64,000 nt of DNA from Elmis aenea (GCA_947652605.1 OX393578.1:55931415-55995414), one strand, 5' to 3'; positions 35,518-48,201 are shown, counted from the stretch's first letter. Numbers and translations are program-made. The notes: generated from the letters alone by a model not told the origin.

Positions 35518-36477
35518 CTTTAATTTTTTGAATAACTTTGTAAATTAAATTTCAAAATAGTTGAGACAAACGGCATTATACTAAGAAAAATAAACTCTAT
35601 AACATACTAAAATTTGAACAAAATCGTAAGAGCCGTTTTCGAGAAAAATTTTCAAAAATTTTAATTTTTTGAAATACTTTGTAAATTAAATTTCAAAATA
35701 GTTAAGACAAACTTCATTATACTAAGAAAAATAAACTCTATAACATACTAAAATTTGAACAAAATCGTAAAAGTCGTTTTCAAGAAAAATTTTCAAAATT
35801 TTTAATTTTTTGAATAACTTTGTAAATTAAATTTCAAAATAGTTGAGACAAACGGCATTATACTAAAAAGAATAAACTCTATAACATACTAAAATTTGAA
35901 CAAAATCGTAAGAGCCGTTTTCGAGAAAAATTTTCAAAATTTTTAATTTTTTGAAATACTTTGTAAATTAAATTTCAAAATAGTTGAGACAAACTTTATT
36001 ATACTAAGAAAAATAAACTCTATAACATACTAAAAATTGAACAAAATCGTAAGAGCCGTTTTCGAGAAAAATTTTCAAAATTTTTAATTTTTTGAAATAC
36101 TTTGTAAATTAAATTTCAAAATAGTTGAGACAAACTTTATTATACTAAGAAAAATAAACTCTATAACATACTAAAAATTGAACAAAATCGTAAGAGCCGT
36201 TTTCGAGAAAAATTTTCAAAATTTTTAATTTTTTGAATAACTTTGTAAATTAAATTTCAAAATAGTTGAGACAAACGGCATTATACTAAGAAAAATAAAC
36301 TCTATAACATACTAATATTTGAACAAAATCGTAAAAGCCGTTTTCGAGAAAAATTTTCAAAATTTTTAATTTTTTAAATAACTTTGTAAATTAAATTTCA
36401 AAATAGTTGAGACAAACGGCATTTTACTAAGAAAAATAAACTCTATAACATACTAAAATTTAAACAAAATCGTAAGA
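35518..36477 (+). repeat. A tract, 7 starts, last one broken
   Basis: Two adjacent monomers ending CTTTATTATAC, each followed by CTAAAAATTGAAC, are a 141-bp slip duplication; the related tract at 45.4 kb has one. CTAATATTTG, TTTTTTAAATAAC and ATTTTACTAAG follow. The last monomer stops about 25 bp in, at AATCGTAAGAGC. Confidence 0.94.
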
Positions 36478-36868
36478 GCAAATGGCTTCAAACTTCTTAT
36501 ACACATTAGTTATGAGCGAATTAAGGATTATTAGCCCCTAAATACGATTTTTAATTTTTCGCGAAAAATGGGAAAAGTACAAAGGCTATAGTCTTTGCAC
36601 TTTTTTCGACAAAAAAATCGATTTTCTTAAAACTACAGCAAATGGCTTCAAACTTCTTATACACGTTAGTTACGAGCAAGTTAAGGATTATTAGCCCCTA
36701 AATACGATTTTTAATTTTTCGCGAAAAATGGGAAAAGTACAAAGGCTATAGTCTTTGCACTTTTTTCGAAAAAAAAATCGATTTTCTTAAAACTACAGCA
36801 AATGGCTTCAAACTTCTTATACACGTTAGTTATGAGCAAATAAAGGATTATTAGCCCCTAAATACGAT
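36478..36868 (+). repeat. B block 25, truncated first B plus two B
   Basis: A joins B directly at GTAAGAGCAAATGGCTTC, leaving out the rest of the A monomer and the first 55 or so bases of B. AGC is shared by both sides (A GAGCCG, B ATAGCAAATGG). This is the only block that does not enter through the standard left joint. Confidence 0.93.
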
Positions 36869-38071
36869 CTTTAATTTTTTGAATAACTTTGTAAATTAAT
36901 TTTCAAAATTGTTGAGACAAACGGCATTATACTAAGAAAAATAAACTCTATAACATACTAAAATTTGAACAAAATCGTAAGAGCCGTTTTCGAGAAAAAT
37001 TTTCAAAATTTTTAATTTTTTGAAATACTTTGTAAATTAAATTTCAAAATAGTTGAGACAAACTTCATTATACTAAGAAAAATAAACTCTATAACATACT
37101 AAAACTTGAACCAAATCGTAAGAGCCGTTTTCGAGAAAAATTTTCAAAATTTTTAATTTTTAGAATAACTTTGTAAATTAAATTTCAAAATAGTTGAGAC
37201 AAACAGCATTATACTAAGAAAAATAAACTCTATAACATACTAAAATTTGAACAAAATCGTAAAAGCCGTTTTCGAGAAAAATTTTCAAAATTTTTAATTT
37301 TTTGAAATACTTTGTAAATTAAATTTCAAAATAGTTAAGACAAACTTCATTATACTAAAAAAAATAAACTCTATAACATACTAAAATTTGAACCAAATCG
37401 TAACAGCCGTTTTCGAGAAAAATTTTCAAAATTTTTAATTTTTTGAATAACTTTGTAAATTAAATTTCAAAATAGTTAAGACAAACGGCATTATACTAAG
37501 AAAAATAAACTCTATAACATACTAAAATTTGAACAAAATCGTAAGAGCCGTTTTCGAGAAAAATTTTCAAAATTTTTAATTTTTTGAAATACTTTGTAAA
37601 TTAAATTTCAAAATAGTTAAGACAAACTTCATTATACTAAGAAAAATAAACTCTATAACATACTAAAATTTGAACAAAATCGTAAGAGTCGTTTTCGAGA
37701 AAAATTTTCAAAATTTTTAATTTTTTGAATAACTTTGTAAATTAAATTTCAAAATAGTTGAGACAAACGGCATTATACTAAGAAAAATAAACTCTATAAC
37801 ATACTAAAATTTGAACAAAATCGTAAGAGCCGTTTTCGAGAAAAATTTTCAAAATTTTTAATTTTTTGAAATACTTTGTAAATTAAATTTCAAAATAGTT
37901 GAGACAAACGGCATTGTACTAAGAAAAATAAACTCTATAACATACTAAAATTTAAACAAAATCGTAAGAGCCGTTTTCGAGAAAAATTTTCAAAATTTTT
38001 AATTTTTTGAATAACTTTGTAAATTAAATTTCAAAATAGTTGAGACAAACAGCATTATACTAAGAAAAAAA
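36869..38071 (+). repeat. A tract, 8 monomers
   Basis: It begins like 30390 (AATTGTTGAG), then has CTAAAACTTGAACC near 37101 and a TTTTTAGAATAAC monomer, followed by alternating CGGC and CTTC types. Confidence 0.95.
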
Positions 38072-38520
38072 AGCTTTATACTCTTTGCACTTTTTTCGAC
38101 AGAAAAATCGATTTTCTTAAAACTATAGCAAATGGCTTCAAACTTCTTATACACATTAGTTATGAGCGAATTAAGGATTATTAGCCCCTAAATACGATTT
38201 TTAATTTTTCGCGAAAAATGGGAAAAGTACAAAGGCTATAGTCTTTGCACTTTTTTCGACAAAAAAATCGATTTTCTTAAAACTACAGCAAATGGCTTCA
38301 AACTTCTTATACACGTTAGTTACGAGCAAGTTAAGGATTATTAGCCCCTAAATACGATTTTTAATTTTTCGCGAAAAATGGGAAAAGTACAAAGACTATA
38401 TAGTCTTTGCACTTTTTTCGAAAAAAAAATCGATTTTCTTAAAACTACAGCAAATGGCTTCAAACTTCTTATACACGTTAGTTATGAGCAAATAAAGGAT
38501 TATTAGCCCCTAAATACGAT
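38072..38520 (+). repeat. B block 26, three B
   Basis: Entry AAAAGCTTTATAC (one base changed). First, middle and last, with the perfect palindrome at 38390-38409. Confidence 0.94.
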
Positions 38521-39441
38521 CTTTAATTTTTTGAATAACTTTGTAAATTAAATTTCAAAATAGTTGAGACAAACGGCATTATACTAAGAAAAATAAACCC
38601 TATAACATACTAAAATTTGAACAAAATCGTAAGAGCCGTTTTCGAGAAAAATTTTCAAAATTTTTAATTTTTTGAAATACTTTGTAAATTAAATTTCAAA
38701 ATAGTTAAGACAAACTTCATTATACTAAGAAAAATAAACTCTATAACATACTAAAATTTGAACCAAATCGTAAGAGCCGTTTTCAAGAAAAATTTTCAAA
38801 ATTTTTAATTTTTTGAATAACTTTGTAAATTAAATTTCAAAATAGTTGAGACAAACGGCATTATACTAAGAAAAATAAACTCTATAACATACTAAAATTT
38901 GAACAAAATCGTAAGAGCCGTTTTCGAGAAAAATTTTCAAAATTTTTAATTTTTTGAAATACTTTGTAAATTAAATTTCAAAATAGTTAAGACAAACTTC
39001 ATTATACTAAGAAAAATAAACTCTATAACATACTAAAATTTGAACAAAATCGTAAGAGTCGTTTTCGAGAAAAATTTTAAAAATTTTTAATTTTTTGAAT
39101 AACTTTGTAAATTAAATTTCAAAATAGTTGAGACAAACAGCATTATACTAAGAAAAATAAACTCTTTACCATACTAAAATTTGAACAAAATCGTAAGAGC
39201 CGTTTTCGAGAAAAATTTCCAAAATTTTTAATTTTTTGACTAACTTTGTAAATTAAATTTCAAAATAGTTGAGACAAACGGCATTGTACTAAGAAAAATA
39301 AACTCTATAACATACTAAAATTTAAACAAAATCGTAAGAGCCGTTTTCGAGAAAAATTTTCAAAATTTTTAATTTTTTGAATAACTTTGTAAATTAAATT
39401 TCAAAATAGTTGAGACAAACGGCATTATACTAAGAAAAAAA
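38521..39441 (+). repeat. A tract, 6 monomers (921 bp)
   Basis: It is related to 33126-34046 but has CTCTTTACCATAC and a CAGCATTATAC variant. The position of TTTTCAAGAAAA has moved one monomer on. Confidence 0.95.
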
Positions 39442-39728
39442 GGCTTTATACTCTTTGCACTTTTTTCGACAGAAAAATCGATTTTCTTAAAACTATAGCA
39501 AATGGCTTCAAACTTCTTATACACATTAGTTATGAGCGAATTAAGGATTATTAGCCCCTAAATACGATTTTTAATTTTTCGCGAAAAATGGGAAAAGTAC
39601 AAAGGCTATAGTCTTTGCACTTTTTTCGAAAAAAAAATCGATTTTCTTAAAACTACAGCAAATGGCTTCAAACTTCTCATACACGTTAGTTATGAGCAAA
39701 TAAAGGATTATTAGCCCCTAAATACGAT
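39442..39728 (+). repeat. B block 27, two B
   Basis: First then last, with CTTCTCATACACG. From its end the 8,112-bp duplicate of 31617 onward begins. Confidence 0.94.
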
Positions 39729-40788
39729 CTTTAATTTTTTGAATAACTTTGTAAATTAAATTTCAAAATAGTTGAGACAAACGGCATTATACTAAGAAAA
39801 ATAAACTCTATAACATACTAAAATTTGAACAAAATCGTAAGAGCCGTTTTCGAGAAAAATTTTCAAAATTTTTAATTTTTTGAAATACTTTGTAAATTAA
39901 ATTTCAAAATAGTTAAGACAAACTTCATTATACTAAGAAAAATAAACTCTATAACATACTAAAATTTGAACCAAATCGTAAGAGCCGTTTTCGAGAAAAA
40001 TTTTCAAAATTTTTAATTTTTTGAAATACTTTGTAAATTAAATTTTTTAAAAATAGTTGAGACAAACTTCATTATACTAAGAAAAATAAACTCTATAACA
40101 TACTAAAATTTGAACAAAATCGTAAGAGTCGTTTTCGAGAAAAATTTTCAAAATTTTTAATTTTTTGAATAACTTTGTAAATTAAATTTCAAAATAGTTG
40201 AGACAAACGGCATTATACTAAGAAAAATAAACTCTATAACATACTAAAATTTGAACAAAATCGTAACAGCCGTTTTCGAGAAAAAATTCCAAAATTTTTA
40301 ATTTTTTGACTAACTTTGTAAATTAAATTTCAAAATAGTTAAGACAAACGGCATTGTATTAAAAAAAATAAACTCTATAACATACTAAAATTTGAACAAA
40401 ATCGTAAGAGCCGTTTTCGAGAAAAATTTTCAAAATTTTTAATTTTTTGAATAACTTTGTAAATTAAATTTCAAAATAGTTGAGACAAACGGCATTATAC
40501 TAAGAAAACTCTATAACATACTACAATTTGAACCAAATCGTAAGAGTTGTTTTCGAGAAAAATTTTCAAAATTTTTAATTTTTTGACTAACTTTGTAAAT
40601 TAAATTTCAAAATAGTTGAGACAAACGGCATTGTACTAAGAAAAATAAACTCTATAACATACTAAAATTTAAACAACATCGTAAGAGCCGTTTTCGAGAA
40701 AAATTTTCAAAATTTTTAATTTTTTGAATAACTTTGTAAATTAAATTTCAAAATAGTTGAGACAAACAGCATTATACTAAGAAAAAAA
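39729..40788 (+). repeat. A tract, 7 monomers with +3 and -5 indels
   Basis: Third long-range copy of 7016-8075. It has GAGAAAAAATTCC near 40280 where the others have GAGAAAAATTTCC. Confidence 0.95.
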
Positions 40789-41237
40789 GGCTTTATACTC
40801 TTTGCACTTTTTTCGACAGAAAAATCGATTTTCTTAAAACTATAGCAAATGGCTTCAAACTTCTTATACACATTAGTTATGAGCGAATTAAGGATTATTA
40901 GCCCCTAAATACGATTTTTAATTTTTCGCGAAAAATGGGAAAAGTACAAAGGCTATAGTCTTTGCACTTTTTTCGACAAAAAAATCGATTTTCTTAAAAC
41001 TACAGCAAATGGCTTCAAACTTCTTATACACGTTAGTTACGAGCAAGTTAAGGATTATTAGCCCCTAAATACGATTTTTAATTTTTCGCGAAAAATGGGA
41101 AAAGTACAAAGACTATATAGTCTTTGCACTTTTTTCGAAAAAAAAATCGATTTTCTTAAAACTACAGCAAATGGCTTCAAACTTCTTATACACGTTAGTT
41201 ATGAGCAAATAAAGGATTATTAGCCCCTAAATACGAT
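40789..41237 (+). repeat. B block 28, three B
   Basis: Third copy of block 6. It keeps the normal AAAACTACAGC and the perfect palindrome at 41107-41126. Confidence 0.94.
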
Positions 41238-42158
41238 CTTTAATTTTTTGAATAACTTTGTAAATTAAATTTCAAAATAGTTGAGACAAACGGCATTATA
41301 CTAAGAAAAATAAACCCTATAACATACTAAAATTTGAACAAAATCGTAAGAGCCGTTTTCAAGAAAAATTTTCAAAATTTTTAATTTTTTGAAATACTTT
41401 GTAAATTAAATTTCAAAATAGTTAAGACAAACTTCATTATACTAAGAAAAATAAACTTTATAACATACTAAAATTTGAACCAAATCGTAAGAGCCGTTTT
41501 CGAGAAAAATTTTCAAAATTTTTAATTTTTTGAATAACTTTGTAAATTAAATTTCAAAATAGTTGAGACAAACGGCATTATACTAAGAAAAATAAACTCT
41601 ATAACATACTAAAATTTGAACAAAATCGTAAGAGCCGTTTTCGAGAAAAATTTTCAAAATTTTTAATATTTTGAAATACTTTGTAAATTAAATTTCAAAA
41701 TAGTTAAGACAAACTTCATTATACTAAGAAAAATAAACTCTATAACATACTAAAATTTGAACAAAATCGTAAGAGTCGTTTTCGAGAAAAATTTTAAAAA
41801 TTTTTAATTTTTTGAATAACTTTGTAAATTAAATTTCAAAATAGTTGAGACAAACGGCATTATACTAAGAAAAATAAACTCTTTACTATACTAAAATTTG
41901 AACAAAATCGTAAGAGCCGTTTTCGAGAAAAATTTCCAAAATTTTTAATTTTTTGACTAACTTTGTAAATTAAATTTCAAAATAGTTAAGACAAACGGCA
42001 TTGTACTAAGAAAAATAAACTCTATAACATACTAAAATTTAAACAAAATCGTAAGAGCCGTTTTCGAGAAAAATTTTCAAAATTTTTAATTTTTTGAATA
42101 ACTTTGTAAATTAAATTTCAAAATAGTTGAGACAAACGGCATTATACTAAGAAAAAAA
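41238..42158 (+). repeat. A tract, 6 monomers (921 bp)
   Basis: A copy of 33126-34046, with private changes TTTTTAATATTTTG near 41668 and AAAATTTGAACAAAATCG where the partner has GACCAAAATCG. Confidence 0.95.
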
Positions 42159-42445
42159 GGCTTGATACTCTTTGCACTTTTTTCGACAGAAAAATCGATT
42201 TTCTTAAAACTATAGCAAATGGCTTCAAACTTCTTATACACATTAGTTATGAGCGAATTAAGGATTATTAGCCCCTAAATACGATTTTTAATTTTTCGCG
42301 AAAAATGGGAAAAGTACAAAGGCTATAGTCTTTGCACTTTTTTCGAAAAAAAAATCGATTTTCTTAAAACTACAGCAAATGGCTTCAAACTTCTCATACA
42401 CGTTAGTTATGAGCAAATAAAGGATTATTAGCCCCTAAATACGAT
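42159..42445 (+). repeat. B block 29, two B
   Basis: A copy of block 23, with CTTGATACTC for CTTTATACTC in the entry. Confidence 0.94.
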
Positions 42446-44061
42446 CTTTAATTTTTTGAATAACTTTGTAAATTAAATTTCAAAATAGTTGAGACAAACT
42501 TCATTATACTAAGAAAAATAAACTCTATAACATACTAAAATTTGAACAAAATCGTAAGAGCCGTTTTCGAGAAAAATTTTCAAAATTTTTAATTTTTTGA
42601 AATACTTTGTAAATTAAATTTCAAAATAGTTAAGACAAACTTCATTATACTAAGAAAAATAAACTCTATAACATACTAAAATTTGAACCAAATCGTAAGA
42701 GCCGTTTTCGAGAAAAATTTTCAAAATTTTTAATTTTTTGAAATACTTTGTAAATTAAATTTCAAAATAGTTGAGACAAACTTCATTATACTAAGAAAAA
42801 TAAACTCTATAACATATTAAAATTTGAACAAAATCGTAAGAGTCGTTTTCGAGAAAAATTTTCAAAATTTTTAATTTTTTGAATAACTTTGTAAATTAAA
42901 TTTCAAAATAGTTGAGACAAACGGCATTATACTAAGAAAAATAAACTCTATAACATACTAAAATTTGAACAAAATCGTAACAGCCGTTTTCGAGAAAAAT
43001 TTCCAAAATTTTTAATTTTTTGACTAACTTTGTAAATTAAATTTCAAAATAGTTGAGACAAACGGCATTGTATTAAAAAAAATAAACTCTATAACATACT
43101 AAAATCTGAACAAAATCGTAAGAGCCGTTTTCGAGAAAAATTTTCAAAATTTTTAATTTTTTGAATAACTTTGTAAATTAAATTTCAAAATAGTTGAGAC
43201 AAGCGGCATTATACTAAGAAAACTCTATAACATACTACAATTTGAACCAAATCGTAAGAGTTGTTTTCGAGAAAAATTTTCAAAAATTTTAATTTTTTGA
43301 ATAACTTTGTAAATTAAATTTCAAAATAGTTGAGACAAACGGCATTATACTAAGAAAAATAAACTCTATAACATACTAAAATTTGAACAAAATCGTAAAA
43401 GCCGTTTTCGAGAAAAATTTTCAAAATATTTAATTTTTTGAATAACTTTGTAAATTAAATTTCAAAATAGTTGAGACAAACGGCATTATACTAAGAAAAA
43501 TAAACTCTATAACATACTAAAATTTGAACAAAATCGTAACAGCCGTTTTCGAGAAAAATTTCCAAAATTTTTAATTTTTTGACTAACTTTGTAAATTAAA
43601 TTTCAAAATAGTTGAGACAAACGGCATTGTATTAAAAAAAATAAACTCTATAACATACTAAAATCTGAACAAAATCGTAAGAGCCGTTTTCGAGAAAAAT
43701 TTTCAAAATTTTTAATTTTTTGAATAACTTTGTAAATTAAATTTCAAAATAGTTGAGACAAGCGGCATTATACTAAGAAAACTCTATAACATACTACAAT
43801 TTGAACCAAATCGTAAGAGTTGTTTTCGAGAAAAATTTTCAAAAATTTTAATTTTTTGAATAACTTTGTAAATTAAATTTCAAAATAGTTGAGACAAACG
43901 GCATTATACTAAGAAAAATAAACTCTATAACATACTAAAATTTGAACAAAATCGTAAAAGCCGTTTTCGAGAAAAATTTTCAAAATATTTAATTTTTTGA
44001 ATAACTTTGTAAATTAAATTTCAAAATAGTTGAGACAAACGGCATTATACTAAGAAAAAAA
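42446..44061 (+). repeat. A tract, 11 monomers with an internal 559-bp duplication
   Basis: A four-monomer cassette (GTAACAGCCG; AAAATCTGAAC; the 136-bp AAGAAAACTC monomer with GAGTTG; CAAAATATTTAA) occurs twice. AAAATCTGAAC is at 43101 and 43660. The partner tract at 34334 has one cassette. Confidence 0.95.
42950..44061 (+). repeat. 559-bp tandem duplication of an A tetramer
   Basis: 559 = 3 x 141 + 136, so the unit includes one 5-bp-shorter monomer. Both copies share every variant that I compared. Its absence from the 8,112-bp partner dates it after that larger duplication. Confidence 0.92.
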
Positions 44062-44188
44062 AACTTTATAGTCTTTGCACTTTTTTCAAAAAAAAAATCG
44101 ATTTTCTTAAAACTACAGCAAATGGCTTCAAACTTCTTATACACGTTAGTTATGAGCAAATAAAGGATTATTAGCTCCTAAATACGAT
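44062..44188 (+). repeat. B block 30, one B of last type
   Basis: A copy of block 24 at +8,671. Entry AAACTTTATAGTC, AGCTCC kept, but TACGATC is intact where block 24 has TACCATC. Confidence 0.93.
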
Positions 44189-44827
44189 CTTTAATTTTTT
44201 GAATAACTTTGTAAATTAAATTTCAAAATAGTTGAGACAAACGGCATTATACTAAGAAAAATAAACTCTATAACATACTAAAATTTGAACAAAATCGTAA
44301 GAGCCGTTTTCGAGAAAAATTTTCAAAAATTTTAATTTTTTGAAATACTTTGTAAATTAAATTTCAAAATAGTTAAGACAAACTTCATTATACTAAGAAA
44401 AATAAACTCTATAACATACTAAAATTTGAACAAAATCGTAAGAGTCGTTTTCAAGAAAAATTTTCAAAATTTTTAATTTTTTGAATAACTTTGTAAATTA
44501 AATTTCAAAATAGTTGAGACAAACGGCATTATACTAAGAAAAATAAACTCTATAACATACTAAAATTTGAACAAAATCGTAAAAGCCGTTTTCGAGAAAA
44601 AATTTCAAAATTTTTAATTTTTTGACTAACTTTGTAAATTAAATTTCAAAATAGTTGAGACAAACGGCATTGTACTAAGAAAAATAAACTCTATAACATA
44701 CTAAAATTTAAACAAAATCGTAAGAGCCGTTTTCGAGAAAAATTTTCAAAATTTTTAATTTTTTGAATAACTTTGTAAATTAAATTTCAAAATAGTTGAG
44801 ACAAACGGCATTATACTAAGAAAAAAA
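44189..44827 (+). repeat. A tract, 4 monomers
   Basis: The first two monomers follow 35518 onward (CAAAAATTTTAA, then TTTTCAAGAAAA). It then has a GACTAAC/ATTGTAC and an AAATTTAAAC monomer. Confidence 0.95.
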
Positions 44828-45264
44828 GGCTATATACTCTTTGCACTTTTTTCGACAAAAAAATCGATTTTCTTAAAACTACAGCAAATGGCTTCAAACT
44901 TCTTATACACGTTAGTTACGAGCAAGTTAAGGATTATTAGCCCCTAAATACGATTTTTAATTTTTCGCGAAAAATGGGAAAAGTACAAAGGCTATTAGTC
45001 TTTGCACTTTTTTCGAAAAAAAAAATCGATTTTCTTAAAACTACAGCAAATGGCTTCAAACTTCTTATACACATTAGTTATGAGCAAATAAAGGATTATT
45101 AGCCCCTAAATACGATTTTTAATTTTTCGTGAAAAATGGGAAAAGTACAAAGGCACTTTTTTCGACAAAAAAATCGATTTTCTTAAAACTACAGCAAATG
45201 GCTTCAAACTTCTTATACACGTTAGTTATGAGCAAATAAAGGATTATTAGCCCCTAAATACGAT
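44828..45264 (+). repeat. B block 31, three B, last joint shortened
   Basis: The first B has middle-type sequence (CGACAAAAAAATCG, ACTACAGC) behind a GGCTATATAC entry. The second joint reads GTACAAAGGCACTTTTTTCG, having lost TATAGTCTTTG, so the CAAAG/CTTTG inverted repeat is destroyed there. Confidence 0.93.
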
Positions 45265-45903
45265 CTTTAATTTTTTGAATAACTTTGTAAATTAAATTTC
45301 AAAATAGTTGAGACAAACGGCATTATACTAAAAAGAATAAACTCTATAACATACTAAAATTTGAACAAAATCGTAAGAGCCGTTTTCGAGAAAAATTTTC
45401 AAAATTTTTAATTTTTTGAAATACTTTGTAAATTAAATTTCAAAATAGTTGAGACAAACTTTATTATACTAAGAAAAATAAACTCTATAACATACTAAAA
45501 ATTGAACAAAATCGTAAGAGCCGTTTTCGAGAAAAATTTTCAAAATTTTTAATTTTTTGAATAACTTTGTAAATTAAATTTCAAAATAGTTGAGACAAAC
45601 GGCATTATACTAAGAAAAATAAACTCTATAACATACTAATATTTGAACAAAATCGTAAAAGCCGTTTTCGAGAAAAATTTTCAAAATTTTTAATTTTTTA
45701 AATAACTTTGTAAATTAAATTTCAAAATAGTTGAGACAAACGGCATTTTACTAAGAAAAATAAACTCTATAACATACTAAAATTTAAACAAAATCGTAAG
45801 AGCCGTTTTCGAGAAAAATTTTCAAAATTTTTAATTTTTTGAATAACTTTGTAAATTAAATTTCAAAATAGTTGAGACAAACGGCATTATACTAAGAAAA
45901 AAA
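45265..45903 (+). repeat. A tract, 4 monomers
   Basis: Markers AAAAAGAATAAAC, CTTTATTATAC, CTAAAAATTGAAC, CTAATATTTG, TTTTTTAAATAAC and ATTTTACTAAG match 35860-36477 with one monomer fewer. Confidence 0.95.
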
Positions 45904-46500
45904 GGCTATATACTCTTTGCACTTTTTTCGACAGAAAAATCGATTTTCTTAAAACTATAGCAAATGGCTTCAAACTTCTTATACACGTAAGTTACGAGCA
46001 AGTTAAGGATTATTAGCCCCTGAATACGATTTTTAATTTTTCGCGAAAAATGGGAAAAGTACAAAGGCTTTGCACTTTTTTCGAAAAAAAAATCGATTTT
46101 CTTAAAACTACAGCAAATGGCTTCAAACTTCTTATACACGTTAGTTACGAGCAAGTTAAGGATTATTAGCCCCTAAATACGATTTTTAATTTTTCGCGAA
46201 AAATGGGAAAAGTACAAAGGCTTTGCACTTTTTTCGAAAAAAAAAAACGATTTTCTTAAAACTACAGCAAATGGCTTCAAACTTCTTATACACATTAGTT
46301 ATGAGCGAATTAAGGATTATTAGCCCCTAAATACGATTTTTAATTTTTCGTGAAAAATGGGAAAAGTACAAAGGCTATTATAGTCTTTGCACTTTTTTCG
46401 ACAAAAAAATCGATTTTCTTAAAACTACAGCAAATGGCTTCAAACTTCTTATACACGTTAGTTATGAACAAATAAAGGATTATTAGCCCCTAAATACGAT
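45904..46500 (+). repeat. B block 32, four B, two of them 153 bp
   Basis: CTTTGC lies at 45915, 46068 and 46221, 153 bp apart, because the joint reads CAAAGGCTTTGCAC and lacks the TATAGT-containing spacer. The third B has CGAAAAAAAAAAACG with the ClaI palindrome broken. The last reads TTATGAACAAAT. Because 153 is a multiple of 3, a chance open frame spans two monomers on the minus strand. Confidence 0.93.
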
Positions 46501-46857
46501 CTTTAATTTTTTGAATAACTTTGTAAATTAAATTTCAAAATAGTTGAGACAAACGGCATTATACTAAGAAAAATAAACTCTATAACATACTAAAATTTGA
46601 ACAAAATCGTAAGAGCCGTTTTCGAGAAAAATTTTCAAAATTTTTAATTTTTTGAAATACTTTGTAAATTAAATTTCAAAATAGTTGAGACAAACTTCAT
46701 TATACTAAGAAAAATAAACTCTATAACATACTAAAAATTGAACAAAATCGTAAGAGCCGTTTTCGAGAAAAATTTTCAAAATTTTTAATTTTTTGAATAA
46801 CTTTGTAAATTAAATTTCAAAATAGTTGAGACAAACGGCATTATACTAAGAAAAAAA
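46501..46857 (+). repeat. A tract, 2 monomers
   Basis: GAAATAC/CTTC type followed by a CTAAAAATTGAAC, GAATAAC monomer. Confidence 0.95.
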
Positions 46858-47144
46858 GGCTTTATACTCTTTGCACTTTTTTCGACAGAAAAATCGATTT
46901 TCTTAAAACTATAGCAAATGGCTTCAAACTTCTTATACACATTAGTTATGAGCGAATTAAGGATTATTAGCCCCTAAATACGATTTTTAATTTTTCGCGA
47001 AAAATGGGAAAAGTACAAAGGCTATAGTCTTTGCACTTTTTTCGAAAAAAAAATCGATTTTCTTAAAACTACAGCAAATGGCTTCAAACTTCTCATACAC
47101 GTTAGTTATGAGCAAATAAAGGATTATTAGCCCCTAAATACGAT
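46858..47144 (+). repeat. B block 33, two B
   Basis: First then last, with CTTCTCATACACG, as in blocks 23 and 29. Confidence 0.94.
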
Positions 47145-48201
47145 CTTTAATTTTTTGAATAACTTTGTAAATTAAATTTCAAAATAGTTGAGACAAACTT
47201 CATTATACTAAGAAAAATAAACTCTATAACATACTAAAATTTGAACAAAATCGTAAGAGCCGTTTTCGAGAAAAATTTTCAAAATTTTTAATTTTTTGAA
47301 ATACTTTGTAAATTAAATTTCAAAATAGTTAAGACAAACTTCATTATACTAAGAAAAATAAACTCTATAACATACTAAAATTTGAACCAAATCGTAAGAG
47401 CCGTTTTCGAGAAAAATTTTCAAAATTTTTAATTTTTTGAAATACTTTGTAAATTAAATTTCAAAATAGTTGAGACAAACTTCATTATACTAAGAAAAAT
47501 AAACTCTATAACATATTAAAATTTAAACAAAATCGTAAGAGTCGTTTTCGAGAAAAATTTTCAAAATTTTTAATTTTTTGAATAACTTTGTAAATTAAAT
47601 TTCAAAATAGTTGAGACAAACGGCATTATACTAAGAAAACTCTATAACATACTACAATTTGAACCAAATCGTAAGAGTTGTTTTCGAGAAAAATTTTCAA
47701 AAATTTTAATTTTTTGAATAACTTTGTAAATTAAATTTCAAAATAAATGAGACAAACGGCATTATACTAAGAAAAATAAACTGTATAACATACTAAAATT
47801 TGAACAAAATCGTAAGAGCCGTTTTCGAGAAAAATTTTCAAAATTTTTTATTTTTTGAAATACTTTGTAAATTAAATTTCAAAATAGTTAAGACAAACTT
47901 CATTATACTAAGAAAAATAAACTCTATAACATACTAAAATTTGAACCAAATCGTAAGAGCCGTTATCGAGAAAAATTTTCAAAATTTTTAATTTTTTGAA
48001 TAACTTTGTAAATTAAATTTCAAAATAGTTGAGACAAACGGCATTATACTAAGAAAAATAAACTCTATAACATACTACAATTTGAACCAAATCGTAAGAG
48101 TTGTTTTCGAGAAAAGTTTTCAAAAATTTTAATTTTTTGAATAACTTTGTAAATTAAATTTCAAAATAGTTGAGACAAACGGCATTATACTAAGAAAAAA
48201 A
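47145..48201 (+). repeat. A tract, 7 monomers with a 5-bp deletion
   Basis: It starts like 34334 and 42446 (CATATTAAAATTTAAAC) but goes straight to the 136-bp monomer, skipping two monomers. Later variants are AAATAAATGAGAC, CTGTATAAC, GCCGTTATCGAG and GAGAAAAGTTTTC. Confidence 0.95.

Larger units (their letters stand above)
31617..35860 (+). repeat. Long segment repeated 8,112 bp downstream (39.73-44.5 kb)
   Basis: Block ends 31616/39728, block starts 32677/40789 and 34047/42159, CATATTAAAA 34701/42813 and GTTGAGACAAGCGG 35081/43193 all give 8,112 bp. Beyond a 559-bp gain in the second copy the offset becomes 8,671 (35517/44188). The first part also matches 7.0-9.78 kb at 24,601 bp. Confidence 0.92.

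Noticed and set aside
45906..46154. 82-residue open frame on the minus strand
   Set aside because: It is antisense to two B monomers of 153 bp. The same peptide motif (YKKFEAIC.SFKKIDF) repeats with the satellite period, codon content follows the repeat, and the frame closes wherever B is 160 bp.
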